Below, one piece after another: positions 51,401 through 62,012 of a stretch of 64,000 nt of DNA. The DNA lies in NCBI RefSeq assembly GCF_900172335.1, contig NZ_FWFX01000003.1, forward strand, positions 248,001-312,000. Reading direction: 5' to 3'. This stretch comes from Roseovarius albus (GTDB lineage Bacteria; Pseudomonadota; Alphaproteobacteria; Rhodobacterales; Rhodobacteraceae). The notes under the pieces are model-generated. The model was not told the origin of the DNA, made no database searches, and saw only the letters and a list, made by a program, of their open reading frames with translations. Positions within the stretch are counted from its first letter, which is position 1. Every line of letters starts with the position of its first letter. A program made the translations under genes and the position numbers.

Positions 51401-53176
51401 TTAGACTTGCTGTTCGCGCATGTCGGCTTTGTCGATGCCAGCAACTTGAACTGGCTTCTTCATCGCGTCGCGGCGGAATGGCTCACCCAGTTCTTGGTTG
51501 ATCATGGCTTCGATCAGGGTGGTGATACCTTTTTTCTGATCTTCACAAGCTTGCGCCAGCGCATCTGTCAGCTCGTCCATGGTGCGGGCGACAACGCCTT
51601 TGAGACCACATGCGCTGGCGATACCTGCGTAAGACACTTGAGTGTCCAGCTCGGTGCCGACGAAGTTGTCGTCGAACCAAAGAGTCGAGTTACGCTTTTC
51701 AGCACCCCACTGGTAGTTGCGGAAAACAACTTGGGTCACAGCGGGCCATTCTTCACGGCCAATCGCAGTCAGTTCTGTCACAGCGATACCGAAGGCACCG
51801 TCGCCAGAAAAGCCAACAACAGGCACATCAGGGCAACCGATTTTCGCACCAACAACCGATGGCAGACCGTAACCACAAGGACCAAACAGGCCAGGTGCCA
51901 GATATTTGCGGCCTTCTTCGAACGAAGGATAGGCGTTACCGATGGCGCAGTTGTTGCCGATGTCGGACGAGATGATCGCGTCTTTTGGCAGAGCGGATTG
52001 AATCGCACGCCATGCTTTGCGTGGTGACAGCCAGTCAGGCTTGGCGTCGCGGGCACGCTCGTTCCAGGTTGTACCTGGGTCGTCTTGCTCGTGATCCATC
52101 GAGGTCAGCTCTTGCGCCCAGCGCGATTTTTTCTCAGCGATGTTCGCTTTGCGCGCGTCGCGGCCTTCGTCACCGGCGCTGTCTGACAGCTGTGCCAGGA
52201 TGTTGTTTGCAACGGTGGCAGCGTCGCCAACGATACCAACAGAAACCTTCTTGGTCAGGCCGATGCGATCAGGGTTGATGTCAACCTGAATGATTTTCGC
52301 ATCTGCTGGCCAGTACTCCATGCCATAACCCGGCAGTGTGGAGAATGGGTTCAAACGGGTGCCAAGGCAGAGAACAACGTCGGCTTCCTTGATCAGTTCC
52401 ATACCGGCTTTGGAGCCGTTGTAGCCCAGAGGACCGGCGAACAGTGGGTGCGAGCCTGGGAAGGCGTCGTTATGCTGGTAACCAACGCAAACTGGGGCGT
52501 CGAGACGCTCAGCCAGTGCTTTGGACGCTGCGATGCCGCCTTTCGACAGAACGGTACCGGCACCGTTCAGGATGACAGGGTTTTTCGCGCTCGACAGCAG
52601 AGCAGCCGCTTCGGATACGGCTGTTGCACCACCTTGAGGCAGTTCAAACTCAACTACCGCTGGCAGCTCGATGTCGACGACCTGAGTGAAGAAGTCACGT
52701 GGGACGTTGATTTGCGCAGGAGCGGAGGCGCGCTTGGCGTTCATGATCACCCGGCTCAGAACTTCGGCCATGCGGGATGGGTCGCGAACTTCTTCCTGGT
52801 AGCAAACACAGTCAGCGAACATGCGCATCTGTTCCATTTCCTGGAAACCGCCCTGACCCATGGTTTTGTTCGCGGCTTGTGGTGTCACCAGCAGCAGCGG
52901 CGTGTGGTTCCAGTAAGCTGTTTTAACTGCAGTTACAAAGTTGGTGATACCAGGGCCGTTTTGTGCGATCATCATCGACATTTTGCCGGTGGCGCGGGTG
53001 TAACCGTCTGCCATCATGCCGCCGGAGCCTTCGTGCGCGCAGTCCCAGAAAGTGATTCCGGCATCTTCGAAGATGTCCGAAATTGGCATCATGGCCGAGC
53101 CAATGATTCCAAAGGCGTGTTCAATACCATGCATTTGCAGTGTTTTTACAAATGCTTCTTCCGTGGTCATTTTCAT
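51401..53176 (-). CDS. xsc: sulfoacetaldehyde acetyltransferase
   Basis: Converts sulfoacetaldehyde plus phosphate to acetyl phosphate and sulfite, with thiamine diphosphate (TPP) and Mg. 591 residues in the usual three TPP-enzyme domains. The TPP glutamate lies in WDCAHEGSGGMMADGY, the central domain has AGPLGYNGSKAGMEL, and the cofactor site is VGFSGDGAFGIAVTEL. The opening MTTEEAFVKTLQMHGIEHAF is typical of Xsc and not of acetolactate synthase. GGAG lies before ATG 53176. Sulfoacetaldehyde can come from taurine, isethionate, or other C2 sulfonates; no source gene is in this window. Confidence 0.97.
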   Translation of the reverse strand: MKMTTEEAFVKTLQMHGIEHAFGIIGSAMMPISDIFEDAGITFWDCAHEGSGGMMADGYTRATGKMSMMIAQNGPGITNFVTAVKTAYWNHTPLLLVTPQAANKTMGQGGFQEMEQMRMFADCVCYQEEVRDPSRMAEVLSRVIMNAKRASAPAQINVPRDFFTQVVDIELPAVVEFELPQGGATAVSEAAALLSSAKNPVILNGAGTVLSKGGIAASKALAERLDAPVCVGYQHNDAFPGSHPLFAGPLGYNGSKAGMELIKEADVVLCLGTRLNPFSTLPGYGMEYWPADAKIIQVDINPDRIGLTKKVSVGIVGDAATVANNILAQLSDSAGDEGRDARKANIAEKKSRWAQELTSMDHEQDDPGTTWNERARDAKPDWLSPRKAWRAIQSALPKDAIISSDIGNNCAIGNAYPSFEEGRKYLAPGLFGPCGYGLPSVVGAKIGCPDVPVVGFSGDGAFGIAVTELTAIGREEWPAVTQVVFRNYQWGAEKRNSTLWFDDNFVGTELDTQVSYAGIASACGLKGVVARTMDELTDALAQACEDQKKGITTLIEAMINQELGEPFRRDAMKKPVQVAGIDKADMREQQV

Positions 53177-53286
53177 GGGGCGTCTCCTGAATTGGAAATG
53201 GATCGGACTGGTCCGAGTGGTTAACGCGAAACTACGGTGTGGTGGCGACTGGCAGTAGGGCCAGATTGAAATCCGAATAAAGCCAG

Positions 53287-54750
53287 TTAGCTATAATTCT
53301 TCAACACTTCGGCCAAACGCGAGATCCCTTCTGGGATTCGGCTTGCTGGAATCGAGGAATAGGCCAGACGGTAATAATTCTTGGGCGGGTTCGGACCATC
53401 AAAGAACGGGTGGCCCGGCTCGATCAAAACGCCCTGCTCTCGAAGCATAAAGTCCAGCCGTTCAGTATCAACATGCTCTGGCGCACGCATCCACATCGAA
53501 GACCCACCATATTCCCCCTGCCCCCCAATCCGAAGGGCGTGATCGGCAAGAGCAGTTTCCATGACTTTACGACGTTCCGAAAACACCAACCCCATCTTGC
53601 GGATCAGGCTGTCATAATGACCCATCGATAGAAAATAGGCTGCAGTGCGTTGAATATGCCCCGGAGGGTGGCGCAATACACTGGCGCGCAATGCGCGTGC
53701 CTCGCGGATGAACGGTTTGGACCCGACGATGTAGCCCAGCCGCAATCCGGGAAATATCGACTTTGAGAAACTGCCGATGTAAATCACACGCCCATCCGAA
53801 TCGAGAGACTTCAAGGCTGGCAGAGGCGAGCGCAGGAATGAAATCTCGAATTCGTAATCATCTTCGACAATCACGGCGTCCATGTCTGCCGCCTTGGCCA
53901 GTAACTCCTTGCGTCGGTCCAGCGGCATCGTCGCATTCGTTGGCGACTGGTGGCTGGGTGTGGTGAAGATCACATCAGCCTGTTCGGGCAGTTTTTCCGG
54001 CGGCAGCCCATCGTGGTCCACATCGATCGCGGCCAGATGACAGCGTGATTGCATCAGAATGTCCCGCAGGGCGTGGTAGCAAGGGTTTTCACTGACTGCG
54101 GTGCGGCGCTGCGTCAGCAAGACCTGCGCCGTTAACCAAAGTGCATTCTGCGCGCCCATAGTGACCAGAATTTCATCTGGCTCGGCCAAAATCCCGCGCC
54201 GTGGCAAAGTGTGGCGCATGATGAATTCAAGCAAACGTGGATCATCTTGATCATAGTAATCGGCTGTCAGCGCGCGGAAGTCTTTCTGTCCCAAGGCCTG
54301 TAAAGCACAATGCCGCCAGTTCGTGTGATCAAATAGCGCCGGGTCAGCCTGCCCGTATATGAACGGAAACTTGTACCGCGACCAATCTTGCGGCTTGACT
54401 GGCATAACCCCCCCAGTAAAGCGATGACCAATCGCGCGGGCCCAATCAACCTTGTCTTGCTTTGGATGTCGCGCCTCAAGCTTGGATGGCTCAGGCGCAT
54501 TGCGAGAGACGAAATAGCCAGACCGATCCCGTGCCTCGAGGTAATCGTTCGCCAGTAGTTCGGTGTAAGCTAGCGTCACCGTGATTCGGCTCACACCGAG
54601 ATGCGACGCCAACTTACGAGACGACGGGAGCTTCTCGCCTTTGCGCAAACGACCCGACAGGATTCCTTCGGCGATCATTTGCTGAATTTGCGCCTGTAAA
54701 GTCCCCCGCGCTTCAGGGTCCAAAAAGAACGTTTCAATTGATATTGCCAT
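53287..54750 (-). CDS. tauR: MocR/TauR-type regulator (GntR HTH fused to aminotransferase fold)
   Basis: 487 residues. The N-terminal winged helix (about 12-80) has LRKGEKLPSSRKLASHLGVSR and the family ends it with DYLEARDRSGYFV. The rest is a class I aminotransferase-like domain with the PLP lysine in SFSKSIFPGLRLGY. Proteins of this kind bind PLP and need it to act. TauR of Rhodobacter activates taurine genes. It reads the same way as xsc with 110 bp between, so the xsc promoter lies in that gap or upstream of tauR. Confidence 0.85.
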   Translation of the reverse strand: MAISIETFFLDPEARGTLQAQIQQMIAEGILSGRLRKGEKLPSSRKLASHLGVSRITVTLAYTELLANDYLEARDRSGYFVSRNAPEPSKLEARHPKQDKVDWARAIGHRFTGGVMPVKPQDWSRYKFPFIYGQADPALFDHTNWRHCALQALGQKDFRALTADYYDQDDPRLLEFIMRHTLPRRGILAEPDEILVTMGAQNALWLTAQVLLTQRRTAVSENPCYHALRDILMQSRCHLAAIDVDHDGLPPEKLPEQADVIFTTPSHQSPTNATMPLDRRKELLAKAADMDAVIVEDDYEFEISFLRSPLPALKSLDSDGRVIYIGSFSKSIFPGLRLGYIVGSKPFIREARALRASVLRHPPGHIQRTAAYFLSMGHYDSLIRKMGLVFSERRKVMETALADHALRIGGQGEYGGSSMWMRAPEHVDTERLDFMLREQGVLIEPGHPFFDGPNPPKNYYRLAYSSIPASRIPEGISRLAEVLKNYS

Positions 54751-55907
54751 AGGATCACTCTGATTTGGACTTATATCGGGTGTAATTTGGACTTACACAT
54801 TTTTTACCTATTAGTGAACCGCACCCCGCACCGATACAAATGGCAATCAATTGTCATTGAACTGCGATTAGTATTTCACCGCGCCCCAGAATCGGGCGAA
54901 TCAATTGTAAGACCTCAACATAACCGGGTGCATTTTCCTCCAAATGCATAGAATTTATCCAATTTAGGCCCTAAATCCGCATTCAATCGGAACGCAAAGC
55001 GCAAGAAATTCGAGAGCATGGTAAATTTGCCATTGCTGCGTTCTTGAGCCGCACAATGTTCTTTGGATGGAACATCTTACGAGGAAACAGATTGGCTCAC
55101 AGATTGAAGCGTGCAAGGAATCAAGCAAACCGTAGCGGCCGGTGTTGCCGGCAAGGCGTGATGTGATGTTCCAGCTATCCCGTGTAACTTCTCTGCAAAC
55201 GTGGGAAGAGCAATTTCACCACATTGATGCTGTAACTTGATTACGACAGAGAAAACGGGCGCATGCATTCTTCTAAGAACACGATTTCTCCAAATCAGAT
55301 TCTCTCCAGCACAATCAAATTTCACGCCGCCACCCGGAACATGCGTGGTGCTCAATAGACTATATTCATCTAAGATACTGTTTTAATTAATTAAACTTAG
55401 AATTCAATTTTCAAAGCAAACAGCTGTTCTCGCTGACTTGAATTCGAATCGGTTTTGGTTCAATCGTTTATTCAAATCACCTTTGGCGCGAAATTTGGCG
55501 GTGATTGCGAATGAATTGGTCGCGCTCTAGCGGTTCTCAGAGCGGGGAAATTACCGCGACCATTCTCCGTAAAGGTGCTGCAACAAAGATCTTTTTCCGC
55601 TTCGCCCCATTCAACAAATACCAAGTGGAAGTACAATTTTATTTGCCATGATGACACGCCGTTCAATCAATGCAGCAACGCTCAAACGGTTTGTTCATCG
55701 ATAAATAATTCCGCCTCAAAAACAGTTTTATCACTTCTGTGCATGCAAAGTCTGCAACCTTCGCAACACGGCTTGAACAGCAAATTTATCTCGGTGGTTC
55801 GCGCAAATTTGCCGTATTTGCATGTAAGGTATTGAAATTCGCTGCAAGATGCTGAAACATGTTTCTGCGCCAATTCGACTAATCAGTCGCATTAGAGGGA
55901 GAATACT
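54751..55907. other. 1.16-kb interval without a recognisable gene
   Basis: Markedly more AT-rich than its neighbours in parts, with AT-only stretches such as TTTTAATTAATTAAA around 55380-55395. Open frames in it (for example reverse 55077-55355, 92 codons) lack ribosome-binding sites and family features. I found no tRNA fold and no inverted-repeat ends of an insertion sequence. It probably carries the tauR promoter on the left and a promoter for the small lipoprotein on the right. The rest is unexplained. Confidence 0.55.
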
Positions 55908-56045
55908 ATGTCGCGTAAACCTATCATGCTCGCACTGGGTGTTTGCTTTGCTGTTCTGGCAGGCTGTGCCCAACAAGAAGAAGAAGTTGTAGTTGTCACA
56001 CCTGAACCAGTGTATGACAAATACGGCAACGAAGTCGTAGAGTAA
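55908..56045 (+). CDS. short lipoprotein, 45 residues
   Basis: 45 residues. GAGGGAGAA precedes the ATG at 55908. The signal peptide MSRKPIMLALGVCFAVLAGC ends in a lipobox with C20. The mature part is only 26 residues, with an acidic run QQEEEVVVV and then TPEPVYDKYGNEVVE. Similar tiny lipoproteins ending in a DKYGN-type motif occur in Rhodobacteraceae. Function unknown. A hairpin (AAGCCGCTT/AAGCGGCTT, 56065-56086) follows 20 nt after the stop, and a second one at 56169 precedes mreB. Confidence 0.82.
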   Translation: MSRKPIMLALGVCFAVLAGCAQQEEEVVVVTPEPVYDKYGNEVVE

Positions 56046-56168
56046 TATCAGTTTGCGCAGGCCAAAGCCGCTTTTCTAAGCGGCTTAGCGATCTGCACAT
56101 TTCTAGATATGCATTGATTTAGAACAACGGTTTCAGACCAGAGTTCTGACATTTCGTTAAAGAATTAG

Positions 56169-56195
56169 AAGCGCGAGCCATTGGTTCGCGCTTTT
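56169..56195 (+). terminator. intrinsic terminator upstream of mreB
   Basis: AAGCGCGA and TCGCGCTT arms around a 9-nt loop, followed by TTTGCTT. It separates the small lipoprotein from the mre-rod operon. Confidence 0.8.
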
Positions 56196-56234
56196 TGCTT
56201 GCCACAGTGGCGAATTGATGCTGATCAGATATGA

Positions 56235-57383
<1,149 letters not shown>

Positions 57384-57414
57384 CCTGCGCACCCTTTGAC
57401 CAAGGGGAGCAAAA

Positions 57415-58341
57415 TTGGCAAAGGACCGATCACAAAGCAGCACCTATTCTGGCCCGCTTCGGCGGCTTCTTTTAGGCATTCTGTTACTCTTTTTGATTGG
57501 ACTGTTTCTGCTTTGGCGAATCGACAGCCCACGTGTAGAACGTTTCCGCGCTCAGATCGTGGACAGTGTCATGCCAAGTTTTGACTGGGCCATGGCACCT
57601 GTCACCGGACTGGTGAACATCGTACGTGATTTCGAAAGCTATCAACATATCTATCAGCAAAATCAGGATCTTCGTCAAGAATTGCAACAGATGAAGGCGT
57701 GGAAAGAAGCGGCTCTTCAGTTGGAACAGGAAAATGCCCGCCTGTTGGACCTGAACAATGTACAGTTGGATTCCCGGCTGACCTACATCACTGGCGTGGT
57801 TATCGCAGACAGCGGCTCGCCATTTCGTCAGTCTGTTTTGATCAACGTTGGCGCGCGCGACGGTATTGTTGACGGCTGGGCAGCTATGGATGGCTTAGGT
57901 TTGGTGGGGCGCATTTCGGGAGTAGGGAAAAACACCGCGCGTGTCATCCTGTTGACTGACACCTCAAGCCGCATACCTGTTGTCATCCAGCCTTCGGGCC
58001 AGCGTGCCCTACTAATCGGGGACAATACACTCGCCCCTGTCATCGATTTCATTGAAGATTCTGATCAAGTTCGCCCCGGTGATCGAGTCATGACCTCAGG
58101 CGATGGAGAAGTATTTCCCGCCGATCTATTGGTTGGTCAAGTGGCAGAAGATCCGGGTGGCCGTTTACGGACGCGTCTACTGGCTGATTATGGGCGGTTG
58201 GAGTTTCTCCGGGTGCTACGCGACTTTGGCCGCGTGTCCATCGATGACCCGGGAAGTTTGCTCATTCCAGACCTGATCGCGGATGAGGAACTAACACCAC
58301 CCAGCGACGCCCCGCTTGGAGCGGAAGAAGAAGATGGTTGA
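57415..58341 (+). CDS. mreC: rod shape-determining protein MreC
   Basis: 308 residues: one membrane helix (LLLGILLLFLIGLFLLW), then a periplasmic coiled coil (about residues 75-115), then the beta domain with TSSRIPVVIQPSGQRALLIGD. MreC links the cytoplasmic MreB filament to the periplasmic synthases. The start is TTG at 57415, with AGGGGAGC as ribosome-binding site; a TTG start is unusual but well placed. The acidic tail ends in GAEEEDG. It overlaps mreD by 8 nt. Confidence 0.94.
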   Translation: MAKDRSQSSTYSGPLRRLLLGILLLFLIGLFLLWRIDSPRVERFRAQIVDSVMPSFDWAMAPVTGLVNIVRDFESYQHIYQQNQDLRQELQQMKAWKEAALQLEQENARLLDLNNVQLDSRLTYITGVVIADSGSPFRQSVLINVGARDGIVDGWAAMDGLGLVGRISGVGKNTARVILLTDTSSRIPVVIQPSGQRALLIGDNTLAPVIDFIEDSDQVRPGDRVMTSGDGEVFPADLLVGQVAEDPGGRLRTRLLADYGRLEFLRVLRDFGRVSIDDPGSLLIPDLIADEELTPPSDAPLGAEEEDG

Positions 58342-58930
58342 AGCTGCCCCACGAAAGGTATGGGCAAAGCGTGTTCTATATCTTGCGCTCTGCTTTACCC
58401 TGATCTTTTTGCACTTACTGCCGCTCGATATGCTTGCATTTCGGGGCATTTCAGAAAACGCTGGCGATTTGATTGAACCTCGCTTGTTGCGGCCCATCCG
58501 CTGGGCCGGGCCAGATTTGATGCTCGCGTTTACTCTGGCCTGGGTGCGCCGACGTCCCGATTACATTCCAGCGATCTTGGTTGCTTTCGTCTTTTTGTTG
58601 GCCGATCTATTGTTCCAACGACCACCGGGGCTGTTGTCAGTCATCGTCGTGTTGGCATGTGAACTTCAGCGCAGGAGAACCATGCTCTTCCGAACACAAC
58701 CGCTTTTGGTGGAATGGTTCAATGTGGCCATTGTGGTCGCTGCCATCGCCCTCGCGAACCGCTTGGTATTGAGCGTGACATTTGTCGACCAGGTGCCATT
58801 GGGGTTGAATCTGATGCAAGTGATTGCCACAGTGCTGGTTTACCCTCTGGTCGTTTTCGCGACGCAGGTTATTTTTGGGGTACGCAGGACGACGAAGAAA
58901 GACATCGCCGCCATGGGAGTGGGGATATGA
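58334..58930 (+). CDS. mreD: rod shape-determining protein MreD
   Basis: 198 residues with about five membrane helices and little else. The gene order, size and helix pattern identify it; MreD is poorly conserved. The start is ATG 58334 inside the end of mreC. Frames open further upstream overlap mreC and are not used. The next gene starts in its stop codon (ATGA). It belongs to the elongasome with MreC, PBP2 and RodA. Confidence 0.88.
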   Translation: MVEAAPRKVWAKRVLYLALCFTLIFLHLLPLDMLAFRGISENAGDLIEPRLLRPIRWAGPDLMLAFTLAWVRRRPDYIPAILVAFVFLLADLLFQRPPGLLSVIVVLACELQRRRTMLFRTQPLLVEWFNVAIVVAAIALANRLVLSVTFVDQVPLGLNLMQVIATVLVYPLVVFATQVIFGVRRTTKKDIAAMGVGI

Positions 58931-60870
58931 AACGCCCACCAAAAGATAATGAAGCCAGCCAGAAAATCATGACCCGTCGGGGTTTGATTCTGGGTGGGGC
59001 TCAACTTGGCCTTGTAGGGGTGCTGGCTGGGCGTATGCGCTATATGCAGGTAGATCAGGCGGATGAGTTTCGCCTGCTCGCAGATGAAAACCGCATCAAC
59101 CTGCGTTTGATCCCGCCATCACGCGGACGGATATACGACCGCAATGGTGTGATCATTGCAGAAAACGCACCGAGTTACCGAATCAATATGATCCGTGAAG
59201 AGGCCGATGATGTCGAAGAGGTCATTGATCGATTGGCCCGTATTATCGAACTCGATCCGGATGAATTGGAGCGCGCACTCAAGGACCTAAAGAAGTTGCG
59301 CGGCGATACACCCGTTACAGTCGCAGACCGCGTCAGTTGGGATGATGTGAGCCGGGTCGCCGTGAACACACCTGCCCTGCCCGGTATCGTGCCTGAGGTG
59401 GGCCTGTCGCGTCATTACCCCACCGGATACGACTACGCTCATGTCATTGGCTATGTTGGGCCGGTGAACGACCGCGATCTTGAAACCATTGATGCTCCTG
59501 ATGCGTTGTTGCTGATCCCTCGTTTCCAGATCGGTAAGATCGGGCTGGAGAAACGGCGCGAGGACACGTTGCGTGGCAAGGCAGGAAACAAGCGGGTTGA
59601 GGTGAACGCCGCTGGCCGGGTCATGCGCGAATTAGAACGTGTTGAAGGCCAAGCAGGTGCTGATATTCAGGTCACAATCAATGACCAACTACAAGCCTAC
59701 GTGAATTCTCGTCTCGAAGGACAAAGCGCTGCCGCAGTCGTCATGGATTGCGAGAACGGTGACCTACTGGCCTGCGTCTCTGCCCCCAGCTATGATCCCA
59801 ACTTGTTTGTGCGGGGTATTTCCAGCACTAACTACAATGCGCTTCTCGAAAACAAATACCGCCCACTGCCCAATAAAGTTGTACAAGGGGTTTACCCACC
59901 TGGATCCACCTTCAAAATGGTCACAGCGCTGGCCGCACTGGAAAGCGGGAATGCCAATTTAGGCGAAACGGTCTATTGCCCAGGCCACCTACAAGTCAGT
60001 GGGCGCCGCTTTCACTGCTGGAAACGCGGTGGACATGGCAGTGTCGATCTGCTCAGATCTTTACGCGAAAGCTGCGATGTCTATTACTACGAAATGGCGC
60101 GTCGCACTGGTATCGAAAAAATCAGCGAAATGGCCCGCCTGTTGGGGCTGGGCACGGTGCACGATCTCCCGATGACCAGCGTCGCCAAGGGCCTTGCCCC
60201 CACCAAAGATTGGAAACAGATCAATCGCGATGAAGCTTGGCAGGTTGGTGATAGCGTGAACGCCTCTATCGGCCAGGGCTTTGTCCTTGCTTCACCTTTG
60301 CAGTTGGCTGTCATGTCAGCGCGTTTGGCAACTGGACGCTCGGTTGAGCCTCGATTGATCAAATCCATTGATGGAGTTGAACAGCCGCCTCTACCGGGAG
60401 AGGATTTAGGTCTGAACCCCAGATATCTTCATGCGGTGCGCGAAGCGATGTTCGAAGTCTCAAACAGCCGCCGAGGCACAGCATATCGTAGCCGCATCAT
60501 TGAAGAAACCCTGCGCATGGCCGGCAAAACCGGCACCAGTCAGGTGCGTAACATCTCGGCCGCAGAACGGGCCGCAGGTGTACGGCGCAACAGTGATCTG
60601 CCATGGGAGAGACGTGACCATGCACTGTTTGTGAACTTCGCCCCCTACGACAATCCAAAGGTCGCTGTGGCCGTGGTGGTGGAACACGGCGGTGGCGGGT
60701 CCAAAGCCGCCGCCCCGATCGCCCGCGACATCACTTTGCAGGCGCTTTACGATGGCGATCCACCGCTCGAGGCATATCCGGCCAAAGACCGCGAAAACAT
60801 CGAAGCCCAGCAAGAGGAATACCAGAAAAAGCGCCCGAACCGCTCGAAGCCGCGGCAGGATCGCGCATGA
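58927..60870 (+). CDS. mrdA: penicillin-binding protein 2 (peptidoglycan transpeptidase)
   Basis: 647 residues, class B PBP. One N-terminal membrane segment (about residues 20-40) is followed by the pedestal domain with SRGRIYDRNGVIIAENAPSYR and the transpeptidase domain. S327 in PPGSTFKMV is the acylated serine of SxxK, and GKTGTSQVR is the KTG motif. Open frame extends to 58714 but overlaps mreD; ATG 58927 begins in the mreD stop as ATGA. It crosslinks lateral-wall peptidoglycan with RodA. The tail is basic. Confidence 0.96.
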   Translation: MKRPPKDNEASQKIMTRRGLILGGAQLGLVGVLAGRMRYMQVDQADEFRLLADENRINLRLIPPSRGRIYDRNGVIIAENAPSYRINMIREEADDVEEVIDRLARIIELDPDELERALKDLKKLRGDTPVTVADRVSWDDVSRVAVNTPALPGIVPEVGLSRHYPTGYDYAHVIGYVGPVNDRDLETIDAPDALLLIPRFQIGKIGLEKRREDTLRGKAGNKRVEVNAAGRVMRELERVEGQAGADIQVTINDQLQAYVNSRLEGQSAAAVVMDCENGDLLACVSAPSYDPNLFVRGISSTNYNALLENKYRPLPNKVVQGVYPPGSTFKMVTALAALESGNANLGETVYCPGHLQVSGRRFHCWKRGGHGSVDLLRSLRESCDVYYYEMARRTGIEKISEMARLLGLGTVHDLPMTSVAKGLAPTKDWKQINRDEAWQVGDSVNASIGQGFVLASPLQLAVMSARLATGRSVEPRLIKSIDGVEQPPLPGEDLGLNPRYLHAVREAMFEVSNSRRGTAYRSRIIEETLRMAGKTGTSQVRNISAAERAAGVRRNSDLPWERRDHALFVNFAPYDNPKVAVAVVVEHGGGGSKAAAPIARDITLQALYDGDPPLEAYPAKDRENIEAQQEEYQKKRPNRSKPRQDRA

Positions 60871-62006
60871 GCTATCTTGAGAATACCGTCAAAACCGTCC
60901 CCAGCGGGTTCGGGAAGGTACTGTATCTGAATTGGGGACTGGCGCTATTACTGACTGCTGTCGCCTCCGTCGGTTTCCTGATGCTCTATTCGGTTGCCGG
61001 TGGGTCTTTCTCGCCCTGGGCAGAGCCGCAGATGAAGCGCTATATACTCGGGTTTGCGGTCATGTTGGTTGTCGCGATGGTGCCCATCTGGTTTTGGCGA
61101 CATATGTCGATCGTGGCCTATATCGTATCGATCTTGCTGTTAGTTGCTGTGGATCTGGTCGGTGTGACCAGCAAGGGTGCTCAGCGCTGGATCGACCTTG
61201 GTTTCATGCGTCTGCAGCCCTCAGAGCTGATGAAAATCACGCTGATTATGCTGCTGGCGGCCTACTATGACTGGCTCCCGCTCAAACGCGTCTCGCGTCC
61301 AATTTGGATTATAATTCCTATTATAATCATTCTTTTGCCGGTTGCACTGGTGCTGCGCCAACCTGATTTGGGCACGTCTATTCTCTTGCTCGCGGGGGGC
61401 GGGTTGGTGATGTTTGTCGCTGGCGTACATTGGGGCTATTTCGCCGCGGTTTTTGCAGCTGTCGTGGGGCTGGTCAAAGCGGTGTTTTCCAGCCGTGGGA
61501 CGGATTGGCAGCTGTTGAAAGACTACCAATACAAGCGGATTGATACGTTTCTGGATCCCTCAACGGACCCATTGGGCACCGGGTACCACATCACCCAATC
61601 CAAAATTGCACTTGGATCAGGCGGTTGGACCGGCAAGGGGTTCATGCAGGGCACGCAATCGCGGCTTAACTTTTTGCCGGAGAAGCATACCGACTTCATT
61701 TTCACGACACTCGCGGAAGAGTTTGGATTCATTGGAGGATTCTCGCTCCTCGGGCTGTATGTGCTGGTCATCGTCTTCTGCTTCGCCACAGCGATGACCA
61801 ACAAGGATCGGTTCTCTTCTCTGCTCACCATGGGTGTGGCGATTACGTTTTTCCTGTTTTTCGTGGTCAACATGGCGATGGTCATGGGGCTGGCGCCAGT
61901 AGTGGGGGTGCCGCTGCCGATGGTGAGTTATGGGGGGTCGGCGATGTTGATTTTGATGATTGGATTTGGTCTGGTGCAGAGTGCGCATGTTCATAAGCCA
62001 AGGTAA
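60867..62006 (+). CDS. rodA: rod shape-determining glycosyltransferase RodA (SEDS)
   Basis: 379 residues with ten membrane helices. SEDS family signatures are visible: QRWIDLGFMRLQPSELMKI, RQPDLGTSILL and the KHTDFIFTTLAEEFGF loop with GMGLAPVVG-like MGLAPVVGVPLPMVSYGGSAM. It polymerises peptidoglycan strands in partnership with PBP2. The start overlaps the mrdA stop by 4 nt (ATGA). The hydroxyacid dehydrogenase gene starts 6 nt after its stop, which hints at co-transcription without a functional link. Confidence 0.96.
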   Translation: MSYLENTVKTVPSGFGKVLYLNWGLALLLTAVASVGFLMLYSVAGGSFSPWAEPQMKRYILGFAVMLVVAMVPIWFWRHMSIVAYIVSILLLVAVDLVGVTSKGAQRWIDLGFMRLQPSELMKITLIMLLAAYYDWLPLKRVSRPIWIIIPIIIILLPVALVLRQPDLGTSILLLAGGGLVMFVAGVHWGYFAAVFAAVVGLVKAVFSSRGTDWQLLKDYQYKRIDTFLDPSTDPLGTGYHITQSKIALGSGGWTGKGFMQGTQSRLNFLPEKHTDFIFTTLAEEFGFIGGFSLLGLYVLVIVFCFATAMTNKDRFSSLLTMGVAITFFLFFVVNMAMVMGLAPVVGVPLPMVSYGGSAMLILMIGFGLVQSAHVHKPR

Positions 62007-62012
62007 TCGTTA

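Noticed and set aside
51401..53176. Acetolactate synthase as an alternative for the thiamine enzyme
   Set aside because: The N terminus, the central domain and linkage to pta and soeABC fit Xsc, and there is no small regulatory subunit gene.
55077..55355. Possible 92-residue reverse-strand protein in the tauR-mreB gap
   Set aside because: No ribosome-binding site, no domain and mixed residue composition; treated as chance.
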